A stretch of 64,000 nucleotides of DNA from Apricaphanius iberus (GCA_028564705.1 JAPXFQ010000384.1:255501-319500), one strand, 5' to 3'; positions 1 through 13,260 are shown, counted from the stretch's first letter. Notes: a model not told the origin generated them from the letters alone. Numbers and translations are program-made.

Positions 1-1559
1 GAAATGAAAACGTAGCTTGTGGTCCGTTTGTAGTCGGAACGTTGAAATTCAGACTTCCGAGTGGGAAAGGTCAACTGGAATGCCCTCCAAAGAGATTTTT
101 TTTCTTTTTATATGGCCACTCCTCGCAAAAACTGTGGTGGAAACATGTCTATTTTACACTTGTAAGAATGCATCTATCATCATACTTACCTGTAATGCCT
201 GCGATTCTAAATTTAATAAATAAAAGTGGTGTTTGGATATGAAAAGTACAGCTTGAAACGATGTTTGTAAGAGCTTCTACCAGCTATGGCTACCTGGAAT
301 ACCGACTTATCCGATTGGAACGCTGTTTGTTCGGGCATGTAGCAAACCCAGCCCCAAGTTGTGATCTTCAAAGTAAATGGAACGCACCATTGTGACTGCA
401 TAAACCCTGTATATTCACAAAACTAAACCAACTGCAGATAAACGATTGTCCACCATCCTAGCATTTGTTCATCCGTTGAGGTCGGATCATATCACTCAAC
501 CGTACCAACAACAGAAGTGCTAATGGGGCGGAAATGACGTGACATTAAACTTCTGTCAATCATGTCTTTGGTAGCCTTAGGACATAAGTGACTCTAAGCT
601 CCGCCCCCTCATAAAATCAGGTTCAACTCCGAAAACAAAAAGAATGAATTGAAAGTGTAACCTGAGGATTGAAAGTGAAGGGGTAGAGAAACGTAAAAAT
701 GGTCAGCCGATCTAAAAGACAAAACAGCAGTTTTAACAAATAAAGAAAGGAACATGGTTATATGAATACAGCTTAGGTTGCAAGTTTCACATCAATATAT
801 ATATATATATATATATGTATATAAATATTTGTAATTCCAGTTTTCACTTTTGGAATTCTCCATGTGCTTACACTTTTAGGTTCATAATTACTTTTTTATT
901 TTAAGTTTGCATTGCTTTTTTATTTACAATATTAAAAAAACCAAAACAAATTTACAATCTACTTTTCAAGTTTACAATCTGTTTTTCCAAATTTACGTTG
1001 AACTACCAGCTGTAACGCCAAAGTCCAATACCTTAACGTTACCGGTTACTGATGTGGATAATACGGTTTCTACATGCGCTTAAAGAACTTCCAGTATTTA
1101 CTTTAGGATGTTTATTACCTTTGGTTTTCTTTCATATTGTTCATAATCCATTAGATTACATTGTGGTCTTAAAAGAGCCTCTGACTCAATGCTCGGGTCA
1201 TCTTCCCAGCGTCGTCCTTGATGCAAACTGTTTGCGCCGATCAGGTCAGGACAAACCACAATTCCACAGGTATAATCAAAAACACGCATGGCTTCTACAC
1301 CAGCCTCCTCTCTTGGGGGACGTCTCTGCCAGCTTAAACCATCTACAAAGGAACATTTTTACATGTTGTTCCTAGCAAAAAGGCTCAGATCCGGTCAGAT
1401 TGGATAGTTGCCTTCAATTTTCAGTCAGATGTAGCTCTGGACCTTAAGAGCCATTCTCACACAAGTATATGCATTTATCTAAACCATCCATACCTCTGTC
1501 TGGAAAGTGCAACATCCGTGAAAGTCTTACCTCCTTTTCAGCGTTTGACAGGATTTCCC
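1..1559. other. AT-rich non-coding DNA, no gene seen
   Basis: I see no splice-flanked coding exon on either strand. Short open frames here, including a 107-codon one at 1052-1375, have no recognisable motif. A (TA)n microsatellite lies at about 794-825. If the downstream gene is a REEP family member, this stretch is part of one of its introns. Confidence 0.5.
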
Positions 1560-2003
1560 TCAGGATTTTCCTCCATTTAACTCCATCCATCTTCCCGTCA
1601 ACTTTTTCCGGCTCTCCTGTCTGTTCGGGGTTAAGCTGAATGTTAGTTCTCCACCAGACGTTGCAATCTGAATGTTTAAAAAAAACTTATTTTGTAAACA
1701 GGGCTTTAGATTTGTCCATCACAGCCAGATTTTTGGGAGATTGTGGAGATACGACTAACAATTGACACATTTTCCCACCTGAGGCGTTGAGCTCCTCCTC
1801 TACTTCAACATCTTTATTTAATGCTCTCCTTCCCCAGTCTGTATATATGTATAAACTATACACATATTTCCTTCCATTTCAAAATAATTTTCACCTTGTG
1901 TTGGTTTATCAAATCCCACTCAACTACGTGTAAGTTTGAAGCTGTAGAGCGAGAAAATGTGGAGAAAAGAGCAGGAGGTGTGAATACTTTTACAAGACAG
2001 TGT
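1560..2003 (-). mobile_element. Decayed Tc1-like transposon remnant
   Basis: The stretch reads like the reverse complement of fish Tc1-like elements. A degraded antisense transposase part lies near 1580-1830 and a terminal region near 1860-2003, where the wording around 'gtgaatacttttacaaga' is typical of an element end. No open transposase frame survives. The identification is from recalled family wording, not from an alignment. Confidence 0.5.
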
Positions 2004-2661
2004 ACTCTTCCCTGACTGGTGACAGAGCTAATGTCATGGCAAGGATTCATTCCCAGTTTCCCTCCGGAGAACAGGGGTTGTTTTATTGTAATAATGTTTT
2101 TTTTTAGATAAAGTTAAAGGTAAATCCTAGATTGATGAATTTCAGAAAACCTTCTGTACTATTCTTTTTGTTTACCAAGTTCATGCTAAGGTTGTCAACC
2201 TTTGCAATTATAGTTTGTCCATTGTTCTCTTTTTATTTGTCCAAACCAGGATGCAATTTAAGAGCTTAGAATTGTATTTTTTATCTTACTTTATGATCTC
2301 ACAGCATGAGATAAGATGGAGTTATGATTTTTTACCCGTTACAGCAGGATTATACAATAAGGAATATAGACAGAGTGGATGTTCTGTTACAATGTATGCA
2401 TGTGAAAGAAGAACAAAAACTGAATAATAACAGCTTGATACTGTTGTTTGTCCTCCAACAAATTGCTTACTGTCTCATTAAGCTCTTGTTCGGCGGTTTC
2501 AAAGATAGGAGTGCGTTATTATCTGAGCTTTTACATCTCCAGCAAACACAGAAACAAGTTAACTGCCTTATGTAATCCGACCCAGTAGGCCAGAGATGCG
2601 CCTCATCTGTTCTTCACCCTTCCAGCGTCGTCTGTTTAATTTTTTTCATCCTACGGTGTAG

Positions 2662-5600
2662 ATTGTGACATGAATGAGTACGAGGTGCTGGGGCTGGAGC
2701 AGCTGCACCCTGCAGAGTTTCCGCCCCAAACAAATCGAGCCTCCAAGTTTGAGTCCGCACCCGTTAAGCCATCTGTCACGCCCCAGTCCGGCCCACTCTC
2801 CACACCCGCTCCACCTGCCAGCCCTGCCGCTCAGGAGCAGTCTGAGGAAGGGCTGGGGAAGGAGGTACAGGCCACGTCGAGCTCCCCGCACCTCAGGATG
2901 AGTAAGAGGAAAGCTCCGGAGGTACGCAGCCTGGTGAGCGTGGCCGCTCGGCGGCTGCCTGGTGGTGTGCTCTCTAACACACTAACTTCTGCAGCTGCAT
3001 CTTTAAACGATCATCACAGTGAAACCTGCAGTGATGCACTAACCTCATAGGAGTTTACATCAATTTAAAATCATCAGCCATGACTCACATCTTTTGAAAT
3101 ATGGTTGGGGATATACAGTACTGTGCAAAAGTTTCAGGCAGGGGCGGAACATTTTTTGTAAATTAAGAGTCAGCATGAATAAAAAAAAATGCAGTGAATG
3201 AACAAAGGAGAACTCTAAATCATAACAATATTTTGTGTGACCACCCTTTGCCTTCAAAAACTGGTTAATTACCCATCAGTCCTTGGTTCATTACTCATTA
3301 CCTCCTTATTTGATCCCTAGTAACAAAGCACACATTTGCGTAACTTTATTGTAAAGTGTTACCCAACATCTTGGAGAAGTAACCACAGATCTTGTGTGGA
3401 TGTAGGCTTCCTCACATCCTTCTGTCTCCTCATATAATCCCAGAAACACCCCAGTTGAGATCAGGGCTCTGTTGGGGCCATACCATCACTTCCAGAACTA
3501 CTTCTTCTTTACGCTGAAGATGGTTCTTAATGACTTTGGCTGTGTGTTTGTGGTCGTTCTCCTGCTGCAGAGTACATTTGAGACCAATCACCTCCTTGAT
3601 GGTATTGAATGATGGTTAAGATTCTGCCTGTATTTCTCAGCAATGAAAACACCGTTAATCCTGACCAAAAATCTAACTCCAATATCTGAAATGCTGTGGA
3701 GGTTCCGTGCTTCACTGTTGCCTGCAGACCCTCATTATTGAACCGCTTTCCAGCCCTTCAATAAACAAACTGCCTCCTGCTACAACCAAATATTTAAAAT
3801 TTCAACTCATCAGTCCAAACATTTTTCTGCACTCCTGTTACTATGTTTTCGTGCATACTCAAGCTGCTTGGCCTAGTTTGTACATCAGAGGTTTGGCTTT
3901 TTTGGCTGCAACTCTTTCATGAAGACCACTCCTGGCCAGACTTCTTTGTACAGTAGTTGGGTGTACCTGGTTCCCACTGGTTTCTGCCCGTTCTGAGCTG
4001 ATGGCACTGCTGGACATCTTCTGATTTCTAAGGGTAACAAGATTTATGCATATTTCATCCGCTGTACTAAGGTTCCTTGGTCGAGCATTGTGTCTACGAT
4101 CCTCAATGTTGCCAGTTTAAAAAGAGCTTGAGCAGCCAATCTTGAAACTCCAGTGTGCTTTTAAATATTTGTCTGGGAGAGACCTTACTGATGTAGTATA
4201 TCTATCTTGTGTCCTGTTGCTGTGCTTCAATCATACCATGACATGAAACTGTCTTCCACAACCTCACCCTTGTGGCAGAGTTTGCTGTTCCTCACCCAGT
4301 TTTAAGCCTCCTTTACAGCTTTTTATGTTTCACTTAATGACTGTGTTTCAACCTACGTGTGTCGTTGAAGATCATTACCACCTTTTTGGTAAACCTGGTT
4401 TATTATACACCTGACTATAATCATACAAAATCCCTGACTTTGTGTAAATCGATCTATAAAAATTGATTCTGCAAAGGTAGTAGCACCAAATATTGATTTG
4501 ATGTAGATTTTTCTTTTGTCTGCTCACTTTGCATTTTGTAAATATAGAAAAATAAGCAATCATCATTCATATCTGTGAAAGCATTCTTTGTTTAACGCAT
4601 AAAACTTTGCACTGTACTGTAAGTATTCAATGAGTCAACGTTTTTTTTTTTTTTTTTTCGGTCTTGCTGAAAAATCTTCCTCATTTCAGTTATATAAAGT
4701 TTGCCAGAATCACATGCTGAAAATAACTCCTTACCGTGATACTCTTACCGCCTGGGGAGGCTGATTTATTAATGCAAACATTTTCAAATCCAGTGTTCAG
4801 TTTTGACCGCAGACTTTAAACAAGCTTCTACGTGGTTTTCCTTCAGCAGTGGAGTCTTGTGCAGTGAGCTTGTGTAGAGGCCATGGTCATTCTGAAGCTT
4901 TCAGGGAGAGGTTCTTGGCTCTTGGAAGCCTCTTCTGGTTATTCTTTGGACTCTTCTTTCAGAAATCTCTTGTATCTGAGTTGTAATGAAACAATCCTTC
5001 CATTCCATTTATGGCTCCAATTGAGCAATCAGATCTTTATAACACCATCTTTTACCTGTCAGCATGTTTTGCTGTAAGGTGGTGAAGGTTTTGAGAGAGC
5101 TCTTTGCTGTTTCTGATCATAAGATGCTTCTTGGTAATGTGAAACCTTTAGCCCCATTAGAACTATATTTACTGAGGAAAACATGGTCTTGTTCAGTACA
5201 ATATCCCTGCAATATCATAGCTAAAATCACTAAATAATTGATATGAAGTGCCTTGCTAGTGCATTTTACCCAATCAAATTATATATACCTAATGCTTTGT
5301 GGAATGGAATGACATTTATTGATCATATGGAGCCTGTTGCTCAGTGGAGATAAGTTTCAAACATGATCTTTTAGTTAATTAAGGCTGTATAAGAGAATAA
5401 TATTCAAAATATAAGTAGATATACAGATGCATAACATAAAACGGATTAAATGAACATCATATAAACACGTTTGACAACAATGAAAGTAAATATTTTTGAA
5501 TAACTGCAGGATTTGTTTGTTGCATGGTAAAAAGCTTTGTTGATACCGAATATATTTGTGCTTTTATTTTTCTATGTGCGCTTTTGCTCTGAGGGCAATT

Positions 5601-5931
5601 TCAACATACAGTATATTCAAAATAAAGAAGAAAAATACACATTTGTTTTATTTAAAGTAGATTATTTCTTTGTATCCTGTTGTTTTCCAAAATATTACAC
5701 GATAATTATTTTGTTTAATATATTTTTTAACCAATGTGTGGTTGTAGAAATAAAAGGGATAACATCAGCCTTATCCCAGCTTTTTTGTCTGAAATGGCTG
5801 CTGTGCTTTGGATGCAATGACTATATCTAATAAAGCTCTATCTGCCTCTGTGCTTCCAGCCTCCTCTTAGAGTCCTGAGGCCTCTCACAAGATCCAGGAG
5901 TGCTCTTTCTTCAAACAATGAAGCCATGTGA
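2662..5931 (+). CDS. C-terminal two exons of a probable REEP-family gene (reep1 by position)
   Basis: Two coding exons are supported, 2662-2921 and 5860-5931. The first follows an AG acceptor after a pyrimidine-rich stretch and ends at a GT donor in phase 0. Its product is Pro/Ser-rich and ends in MSKRKAPE. The second begins in phase 0 after 'tgcttccag', encodes PPLRVLRPLTRSRSALSSNN followed by EAM, and stops at 5929-5931. The basic/Ser tail resembles REEP-type cytosolic C termini. The REEP membrane-hairpin domain is not in this window, so the family call rests on this tail and on the convergent neighbour mrpl35, because human REEP1 and MRPL35 are convergent neighbours. REEP1 shapes tubular endoplasmic reticulum. 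Upstream exons must lie left of the window. The intron carries a Tc1-like element at 3116-4619. Exon boundaries are fairly secure; the name is tentative. Confidence 0.5.
3116..4619 (-). mobile_element. Tc1-like transposon, degraded, flanked by TA
   Basis: Imperfect terminal inverted repeats begin with CAGTACTGTGCAAAAGTTT on the left, and the right end reads in reverse complement as CAGTACAGTGCAAAGTTTT. Each end is flanked by TA (3114-3115 and 4620-4621), the target duplication expected for Tc1/mariner. Read on the minus strand, the region near 3530-3600 resembles the transposase motif QQENDHKHTAKV, but the frame is broken throughout. About 1.5 kb is normal for Tc1. It sits antisense in the REEP-like intron. 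Confidence 0.8.
4640..5859. other. Intronic AT-rich DNA, possible old repeat
   Basis: It starts with a T-homopolymer at about 4641-4659. The part near 4800-5080 has the feel of a decayed DNA-transposon transposase read in antisense, but I cannot assign a family. No exon was recognised before the acceptor at 5858-5859. Confidence 0.35.
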
Positions 5932-7181
5932 AGCTTTCCTCGCGTCTCCTCTGGCCGCCTTTGCTGCAGCGAGTAAAAATACCGAATGGCAAAAAGCTCC
6001 ACGACTGAAGCAGCGCTGCTTTGGAACGCAGTTTTACCAAAGTGACCTATGAAGATCCCCAATTCACAGTATATATTTCCCCCAGTGGCTCAAGTTGTTA
6101 AGAGGAATGAGGTTTGGTAAGATGTGTGAATGTGCTCCATGCTGACAGACACTTTGCATTTAAATATGTATTTATGTACAGTTTGTGTACTTTATGTCAT
6201 GCTTTTGTTGCTTTTATATATCAGAGGCGGTTGCATGTGTGTTTCTCGTCATTGGTCTTAGTGTTTATGAAGCAGAATGTATTTTAGAGGAATATTATCA
6301 CTGGGGAGGAGAAGGAACGTAACTCGAAACGAGGACTGAAACAAGAGCCGAGGCTGTTTTATTTATTGTGTATCACAAAATGTTTTCATCCTCCACTTAT
6401 CAGACGTTTACCTCGCTCTCTCTCTGTGGGCCTTAAAGAAACAGAAACCCCAAATTATTTGCACTATGGTAATCATTTTCATCACTGCCCTCAGACTGAG
6501 CTGTTGCTCAGCATCATTTCTAAGTTCCGTAAAATCATAACTAAATTTTGCAAATGCATCACTACAATCAGTTCAGTTTCTAAAGACTTAATATTTTGAG
6601 GATTTAAAAACTGCTAAATTACGTTTGATATATTTTTCAGTGTTTGAAATCACTGATGGCTATTGGCCGAGCAGCTTTCACGCCCTCTCGTCGACGACCT
6701 GAGCCGCTGCGTTGGTTTGCAGCTCTTCTCTTTGTACTTTACTCACTGAGCCCGAACCTGATTTTCACTGTGTTGGTGTGCAGTAATTTTACATGGTTGC
6801 ATCTGTATCTCTTACAGTAGTTACAGTAAGTAAAAAAAAGGAAAAAAGAAAGAAACAGAAGCTTCTCAGGTACAACTGTTCTGTTTACAACCATTCACTC
6901 TGATATTGTAGATACACTTAATATGCACATTAAACTGTTCTTTCGGTGGATTAAATTGTGGAAAAGAAGGAGGATGTTTCTAATCATGTGTCAGTGCTGT
7001 CAGTGTTAGTGTTGAAGGACATCACATTTTATGCTAAAGCTCCCTGCATGATCTTAATTTCAAAAACATTGGATGTTTTTTTTTTTTTTGTAAAGCTGCT
7101 CTGGGTCCATTTCTGTGTAGACACAACACTCAATATCATACAATTTTGTTGGCTGAAATACAGAGAAACCTGCTTACATTT
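5932..7181. other. 3' UTR and intergenic DNA after the REEP-like gene
   Basis: This covers the non-coding end of the REEP-like gene and the space before the next transposon. No further coding exon, RNA gene or clear repeat was recognised. Confidence 0.4.
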
Positions 7182-9039
7182 CCGAGTCATGTGAAAAAAC
7201 TGGGACACCCTAAGAAAACAATTTAATCTGCTGAACTAAAGGACTTGATTTCCTTATTAAACACAATCTATAATGTGTTTTACAGCTGAGTAGAAAGTTA
7301 AGATGCGCTACCTACTAATACAGTGCTTTTAAAACATATTCAAAAATCAATCACGTGTAGCAAAACGTTTGTTTTTTTAACAAAAAAACTTAAATATCAA
7401 AATGAAAACGGATTTCTACAAAATAATGACAAAAGTACAGTATTATTAAATAAGTGAGTACATAAATATTCACCCAATCAGTGGTTAATCAGTATTCAAG
7501 GCTAACATTATATCATGAAGACACAAAAGATCAGAGCAAAGGTTATTGAAAAGTAGAAGTCAGGAGATGGATACAAAAAAACTCTCTTAAGGCCCTAAAC
7601 ATCCCCCGGAGTTCAGTTAAATTCATTATTAGTAAATGGAAGGAGTATGGCTCATATGTGAATCTGTCCAAATCACAAACTACCTGAGTGACGATAGAGA
7701 GAGGCCACCAGGATACATAGCACTACGCTGAAGGAGCTACAAGCTTTAGCAGATAGAAATGGAAGAGACGGACAAATGTTGCTTGGGAACTTCACCAGCT
7801 TTATAGGAAAGAAGAAATGAGAAAACAACCGCAGAGGAAAGCTCGACTGGAGTTTGCAAAAGGCACGAGAGGGAACGTTTGTCCATCAGACAAGACACTA
7901 TGTCAATGGCTGAAAGAATGCAACACAAAATGGAGAAATCCTGGAGGACAGTTTGCTTCTGGGTACTTTTATTTTTCAGCAAGACCACGACCCGAATCAT
8001 CCAGCTAATAAAGGCGAACAGAAAATGTTGAAGGCGACAAGGTGGATCCTCTGGAGCGGCCCAAAGCCCAGACATCAGCTCCATAGAGCCAATCCCCATA
8101 CAGCCTGACAAAGCTGGAACAGTCTAGCAGTAACAGTGGAGCGTCGAGCTGAGAAGCCTGACTGAGACTCTTCCACACATACACCCAGCTGGGGTTACAA
8201 CCAATGGTGAAACTACTAAATACAGACCTCAAGGAAGTCAATATTTACGCACTTGTCATTGTTTTGCAGAAATCAGATGTAACTGACATTAAAGCCTAAT
8301 TTTGCTGCTTGTGATTGAGTGGTAAAAGCAATAAAAGGGTAAAACATCCGAAGGGTTTAATATGATCTGGCCACATCCTGCTGCAGCAAAGCGTCCCCCA
8401 AACAAGGACACTTGCATATCTGTATTTGATTCACGTGAAGCATGTCCTCTGTTCTGGTGTCCCGAAGATTCAAAATGTAGACTCTTCTGTCCAAATAATA
8501 ACATTCAAGAAGTTCTGATCCTCGACCATGTTCTCTCTGTCCTGTTAATTTTTTTATTAGAGAGCAAAGGTTTCCTCCTTGCACGCCCCTCGTTAAACTT
8601 CTTCAGACTTTCTGGCTGTATATAGAGAGAAATACTGTTCTCAATCAACAGAAGCAAGGTCCTGTAGATCCTGAGAGGTTTTTTGAAAACTTTTTAGCAT
8701 CTTGGGGTCTGCTTACAGGAGGAATCTCCTTGGACAGTCAGAACTGGGCATGTTGGGCAAAATTTTGAATATCTATAACTTGTCAAGTTCATGGAGATTC
8801 ATTTGATTGGATGATTTCTACATTCAAGACCTCTTTTGCTCCCCCACAAAACAGACTTACAGTCTCTTTCCAGAAGGCCGGGTAGCACCAAACTTAATTC
8901 AGCCTAACCCTTCTACTTTCCTTTCACCAGAACTTGCATTTATTCTTCTATTTATATATTTGTAAAACTGTTAAAATATCTAAATTTGTCAGAAAACACA
9001 GGCTTTAGCAGGGTGTCCTAATTTATTTACATGACTGTA
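7182..9039 (+). mobile_element. Decayed Tc1-like transposon with dead transposase
   Basis: The left end (around 'gtcatgtgaaaaaactgg', 7187) and right end (around 'ctaatttatttacatgac', 9018) are imperfect inverted repeats of about 30 bases, each next to a 'ggacaccct'-like block. Between them, 7440-8260 reads like a fish Tc1 transposase gene: a run near 7600 resembling the helix-turn-helix region, and FQQDHDPNHPAN near 7975 where intact members have the FQQDNDPKH motif. Many stops and frameshifts make it non-functional. At about 1.86 kb it is longer than usual, so 8350-9000 may include another insertion. Confidence 0.7.
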
Positions 9040-9330
9040 AATCCAACCCATCTTTCGTTTTTTTTTTTCTGGCAGGCCAGAATGCAAAATTTCTTTAGCA
9101 ACTATTTGAAAACAAAACTCAGAGATGTGAGTTATAATTCATAGCTGTTAATTTATGACTCCCAACATCTTAACAATTAATAAAAAAATATAGATGAAGT
9201 ATTTGAAGTTTGATGGTTTCTGTCCAGTTTTCTTCAAGAAAAAAGTACAAGATGTTTTGACATAAAGGTTTATTTTATGACAATATGGATGTTTGACATT
9301 ATTACACTGAGCTCAGGATTAGCACATCAT

Positions 9331-9336
9331 TTTATT
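9331..9336 (-). terminator. Polyadenylation signal of mrpl35
   Basis: AATAAA on the minus strand, sharing its first A with the TGA stop codon of mrpl35. If it is used, the 3' UTR is only a few tens of bases. No other obvious signal is as close. Confidence 0.55.
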
Positions 9337-11458
9337 CAGAGGTTTACCCGGTCGTGGTACTTCTGATATGGATCATTTAGGTACCAGTTTCTCCTTTTCC
9401 AGAAAGAAGAAGTCATTTTGTCAAAGAGTTTGCTTTGAGTCTTGTTACAGAAGACGATTTCCCGCAAACGCTTCCGTCTGGCCGGCAGCTTTCTCCACAA
9501 CTTCTTCTTGTAGCCAGCCTGTTCGGAGGGCGAAGAGTCTTTGTTAGACGGATATTAAACAGAAACCAGAGATTCTGAAACCCAGTAAAACAGAAAAGGC
9601 CACACCTTCCGTCTGATCCAAAGGCCACAGTGCAGCCGCATAAACCGCGCGGTCACCGCTGTCACCGTTTTCCTCTTTCCCTTCTTCAGGCTGACGTACG
9701 TCAGGTTTCTGCACGGCTGCCAGGTCAGACTAGGAATCAGTGCCGAGACCCTGGAAAACACAGACTATACTTCTAGAGACGATAAGGAACATTTTAAGGA
9801 ATAAAATATTCCCAAACTTAAAACGATCATTATAGCTACCTGTTTTCTACACAATTATGCAAATATATAGATTTTTTTTTTAAACATACAATGTGATTTC
9901 CTAGATTTTTGTTTTACATTCTGTCTCGCAGTTGAAGTGAAGAAAATTAAAGACCTCTAATCTTTTAAGGTGGGATAACTCGCACAATCTTTGGCTGACA
10001 AACACTTTTTTTCATCACCACAGACAGGCTGGTGGAGTCTGAGTTGGAGACCAGTTGTCCTCGCTTGATTATGTGCAGAAAAGTGAGACTTTCAGCTGCT
10101 TCCATTCACTGCTGCTATGAGTTGTCACACTACTGTTGCAAACTATTTACAGCTGTTGAGAGAAATGGGTTGCTGACACTCTAGCTTTTGAAAGTACAGT
10201 TGTTACACAGAATGTGCTAAATATGGAGGCTTAAATCGCTCAGGAAAGAAATCTCCATATAAATCCACTCCCTGTTTTCGGTCATCTATAATATAGATTA
10301 ATATAACAATCTCGAACTACTAGAAAAAAACGTGTAAACCAGCGGTGCCCAAAGTGCAGCCAGGGGGCCATTTGCGGCCCCTGGACTGATTATATGTGTC
10401 CCCTGACTGTAGTTCAAGAATAATACAAATCTGCCCCCCCCCAGAACAGGTGGCTGGTCCAGACAGACTTTTTCATTAGTACAAAATGATTCCAAAATGG
10501 TGAGCGAGCGTTTTCATTCTGTGCTCCAAAACCGAGGAATGAACTCAGGCTCTCTTCCTCCATTTTAGCCTTTAAGTATCGTTTAAATACATATTCACAT
10601 GCTTTTAGTTGCTAGTTATTTTATCTAGAGTTTATTACTCTTTCTGTTTTATCTGTTATGTTCCCGTTTCTTCTTTTATTGTTTTATCTTTTCATTTTTT
10701 GTGCGCTTCCTGTACAGCACTTTGGTCAGCTGTCATGCTGTTTCTTAAATGTGCTCAGACTTTGCTGAACCCAAAATCTGCTGAAAACAAATATAATAAA
10801 CTCACCTAAATAAACACAAAAAAAATGGTTCCATTTCTGATCTATTTTTTCTATTTGAGACCTTAAACAATTGTAAAATTTCTTCCAATAAAGCAAACCT
10901 GCAAAACCCTTTAAGTTTTGCATTAAAATAACAATAATAATACACATCCCTTTACAACATCACATCTGACTTCTATAATGAATGTATTGCATAAGTTATT
11001 GTTAATTATAGGGTTTTTCTTTAAAACATGGTGTAAACTATGGTGATAAATGCACATCCAGGAGGTTACCGATGGAGGACGGGATAGCGGGGAGCCTGGG
11101 CCGCAGCAGCCCGTACCGGAGCACAAAAAGCGGCTGCATCTGCTCCGAATAGAGGCTGGTGCCGGATGAACCCAGACAGCAGGCGGATCTGAGGGCGACT
11201 GGTTCCGACGGAGCGGGACAGAGGCCTCAGGAGCCCTGATTTAAAAACAGAGAAAACATCATAACACAAAAAGTAGCAAGAGGAAAAAAAACACTTCAGT
11301 AACACCCGGAGCATTTAAGCTAACCTGATCAGAGTGTCTCCTGCAATAATAATACTAATAATAGTATAAAAAGTATTAAATCAAGCCACACAGCAACATG
11401 AATTAGAAAAAAACATGAAAAATCCACCTGATAACCTTCTGACCACTGCCGCCGCCAT
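9336..11458 (-). CDS. mrpl35: Mitochondrial ribosomal protein L35 (bL35m)
   Basis: Four coding exons on the minus strand: 11428-11458 (start codon at 11458), 11070-11235, 9606-9750 and 9336-9518. Lengths of 31, 166, 145 and 183 nt join in phase to give 174 aa; human MRPL35 is about 188 aa. The protein begins [12 protein letters not shown] poorly conserved, Arg/Ala-rich N-terminal half (about residues 1-66) should be the mitochondrial targeting part. The conserved bL35 core follows, with [40 protein letters not shown] and a C-terminal [18 protein letters not shown]. It is a component of the large subunit of the mitochondrial ribosome. All introns are GT-AG. The stop codon overlaps an AATAAA hexamer (TGAATAAA). 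The gene converges on the REEP-like gene. Confidence 0.95.
10340..10445 (+). repeat. hAT-like MITE end fragment
   Basis: It starts CAGCGGTGCCCAAAGTGCAG and continues with 'ggccatttgcggccc', the wording of a hAT (Charlie-like) terminus. It resembles the left end of the copy at 11754. No matching right end was found, so this is a fragment in mrpl35 intron 2. Confidence 0.55.
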
Positions 11459-11753
11459 GTTTTCTTCTGTTTGATGCCCTGCTACGGTGTCCTGTGTGGA
11501 CAAATCTAATTCACTCGCTTGTAAAGTAGCCCTCTAGTGTTCACTTTACAGCACAACACTTGCAGTACAAAATCTCAACTTCGGCGATATCTTTTTTTTT
11601 TCTTTGATTCTGCACTACACCCGGGGTCCGTTCCAGAAAGCTTGGTAGATTTACCATTTGGTAAACCCTGAAGTCTCGGTTAATCAACCCAAAACCTGCG
11701 TAGCCAGAGTATGTCGGTTCCAGAACATCTGATAAGAATCTGGTCAATCAAAC

Positions 11754-12302
11754 CAGGGCTGCCCAAAGTGGGGCCCGCGAGCCAAAGTTGGCCCTCCAAA
11801 CCATTCAATTTGGCCTTACATAAAAATCCACATTGTTCAGACACTCAGCTAAATATGCATCATTAATATTCTTCCAGTGCTGATATGGTTTGTGGTTAAT
11901 GGTCTCAATAAGTATTATATGAGTATATTTGGGTGCATACGGTCCTATCGCATATTGCTTACATTATATATGAAACCTAAAAAATCTGGTTAAAATTCAA
12001 ATACAAGGAACTACAAGGGGAATGTGGAGTAGGTTTGTAAAATAATTTTTTTTTAAAAGCTCGGAGGAAGACATTTTTTTACTGACATCAATATTGAAGT
12101 TTAGATTTGTGTCCTAATTGGCTATAAATAACTTATTTGTCATTTTTAAATTGCTATTAACACATAAATGAAGGCTAAATAACTGTATAAATACAACTTT
12201 ACTATTAGTATTTGTATTCCAAGTAAAATATTACATTTGGCCCGCGACTCTCCAGTAGATGTTCATTTTGGCCCTCTGAGGGAAAAAGTTTGGGCACCCC
12301 TG
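11754..12302. mobile_element. hAT-like MITE
   Basis: About 550 bp bounded by CAGGGCTGCCCAAAGTGGGG on the left and, reading inward from the right, CAGGGGTGCCCAAACTTTTT. These are hAT (Charlie-like) termini. The interior is AT-rich with no coding capacity. I could not find the expected 8-bp duplication. It lies just inside the left edge of the larger candidate unit, so it probably inserted there later. Confidence 0.7.
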
Positions 12303-13059
12303 CCCTGAAACATAAAGACTATCTAAATGCATCACAGAATTCAAGAGTCACAAAGGAAACTGAAGAGAAAAAAAGGTCAGAATACCTCAAAGAAGTGGAG
12401 TTGAAAGTACTAACACTGACTTCTGAGGAATTCAAGCCAATCATAATGAATAAATAGCAATAAAGCTAACGAAAGAACGTTGGCTTGGCAAAAAATAACA
12501 ATGTGTGTGAGTTTAAAGTCCAACTCAACCCCTAATCATTTATTATTTATTTATTTTTTGCTGATAGGCTGCATTAATTAGTATCTAATAGTATTATCTA
12601 CATGTCTCTTCATTATTTTCATTGTTTTAACACATTTTTGTAAAAAAAAATATACATTTTCTACCAAAAAAAAACAAAACACATCAGTGGAGTGCCCTCT
12701 TCTGGTTAAAACGTTACACTGCACTTTAATTTGAATAAAGCATTCTTATTGGCTCAGCCTTATTGTAGACACACCGTAAAAACGGTAACTAGTAATTGCT
12801 GATTTAATTAAAGTTTTCAAATTAAAGTGACTCAGAAATAAAGCTTTCCATTTTCAACCTGAAAAAGCTTGTCTGCCCAACACATTTCCATCATCGTTGT
12901 CCTAACTAAGATTTGCTAAAGAGCATAACTAAGATTATCAACTTTTGAGTAGATTTTTTGAGTGATGCTGAGAACCTGTGGGAAACCCCATATGTGACTA
13001 ACGCGCGCATGCTCACGTGGACCGTCTGAACAAGTTTAAACAAGACCAAACGGACCTTC

Positions 13060-13260
13060 AACTGAACCTGAGCTGTGTGATGGTGGTCCGTCGGCGTTTT
13101 CTGTACCGAAAACCTAAGAAAACTTGACCAAACGTGGCCAAAGTTGAATGTAAACTGGATTTTTATTTATTTTATTTACCATTACGGATTTTCATCTGGT
13201 CTGCAGTGTAGTGTTTGGACATTTTTTCGACAGAAGCGGGAGCTGCGGACCATTTTGCAG
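13060..13260 (+). promoter_or_regulatory. Probable promoter and 5' non-coding exon of the zinc-finger gene
   Basis: A consensus donor (CAG|gtaagc) follows 13260, and the preceding 200 bases are less AT-rich than the surroundings and lack a long frame. It would splice to the acceptor at 14617-14618. The transcription start is not resolved. The call is an inference from the donor, the spacing and the local composition. Confidence 0.45.

Noticed and set aside
1052..1375. 107-codon frame
   Set aside because: No domain, no splice signals, AT-rich context.
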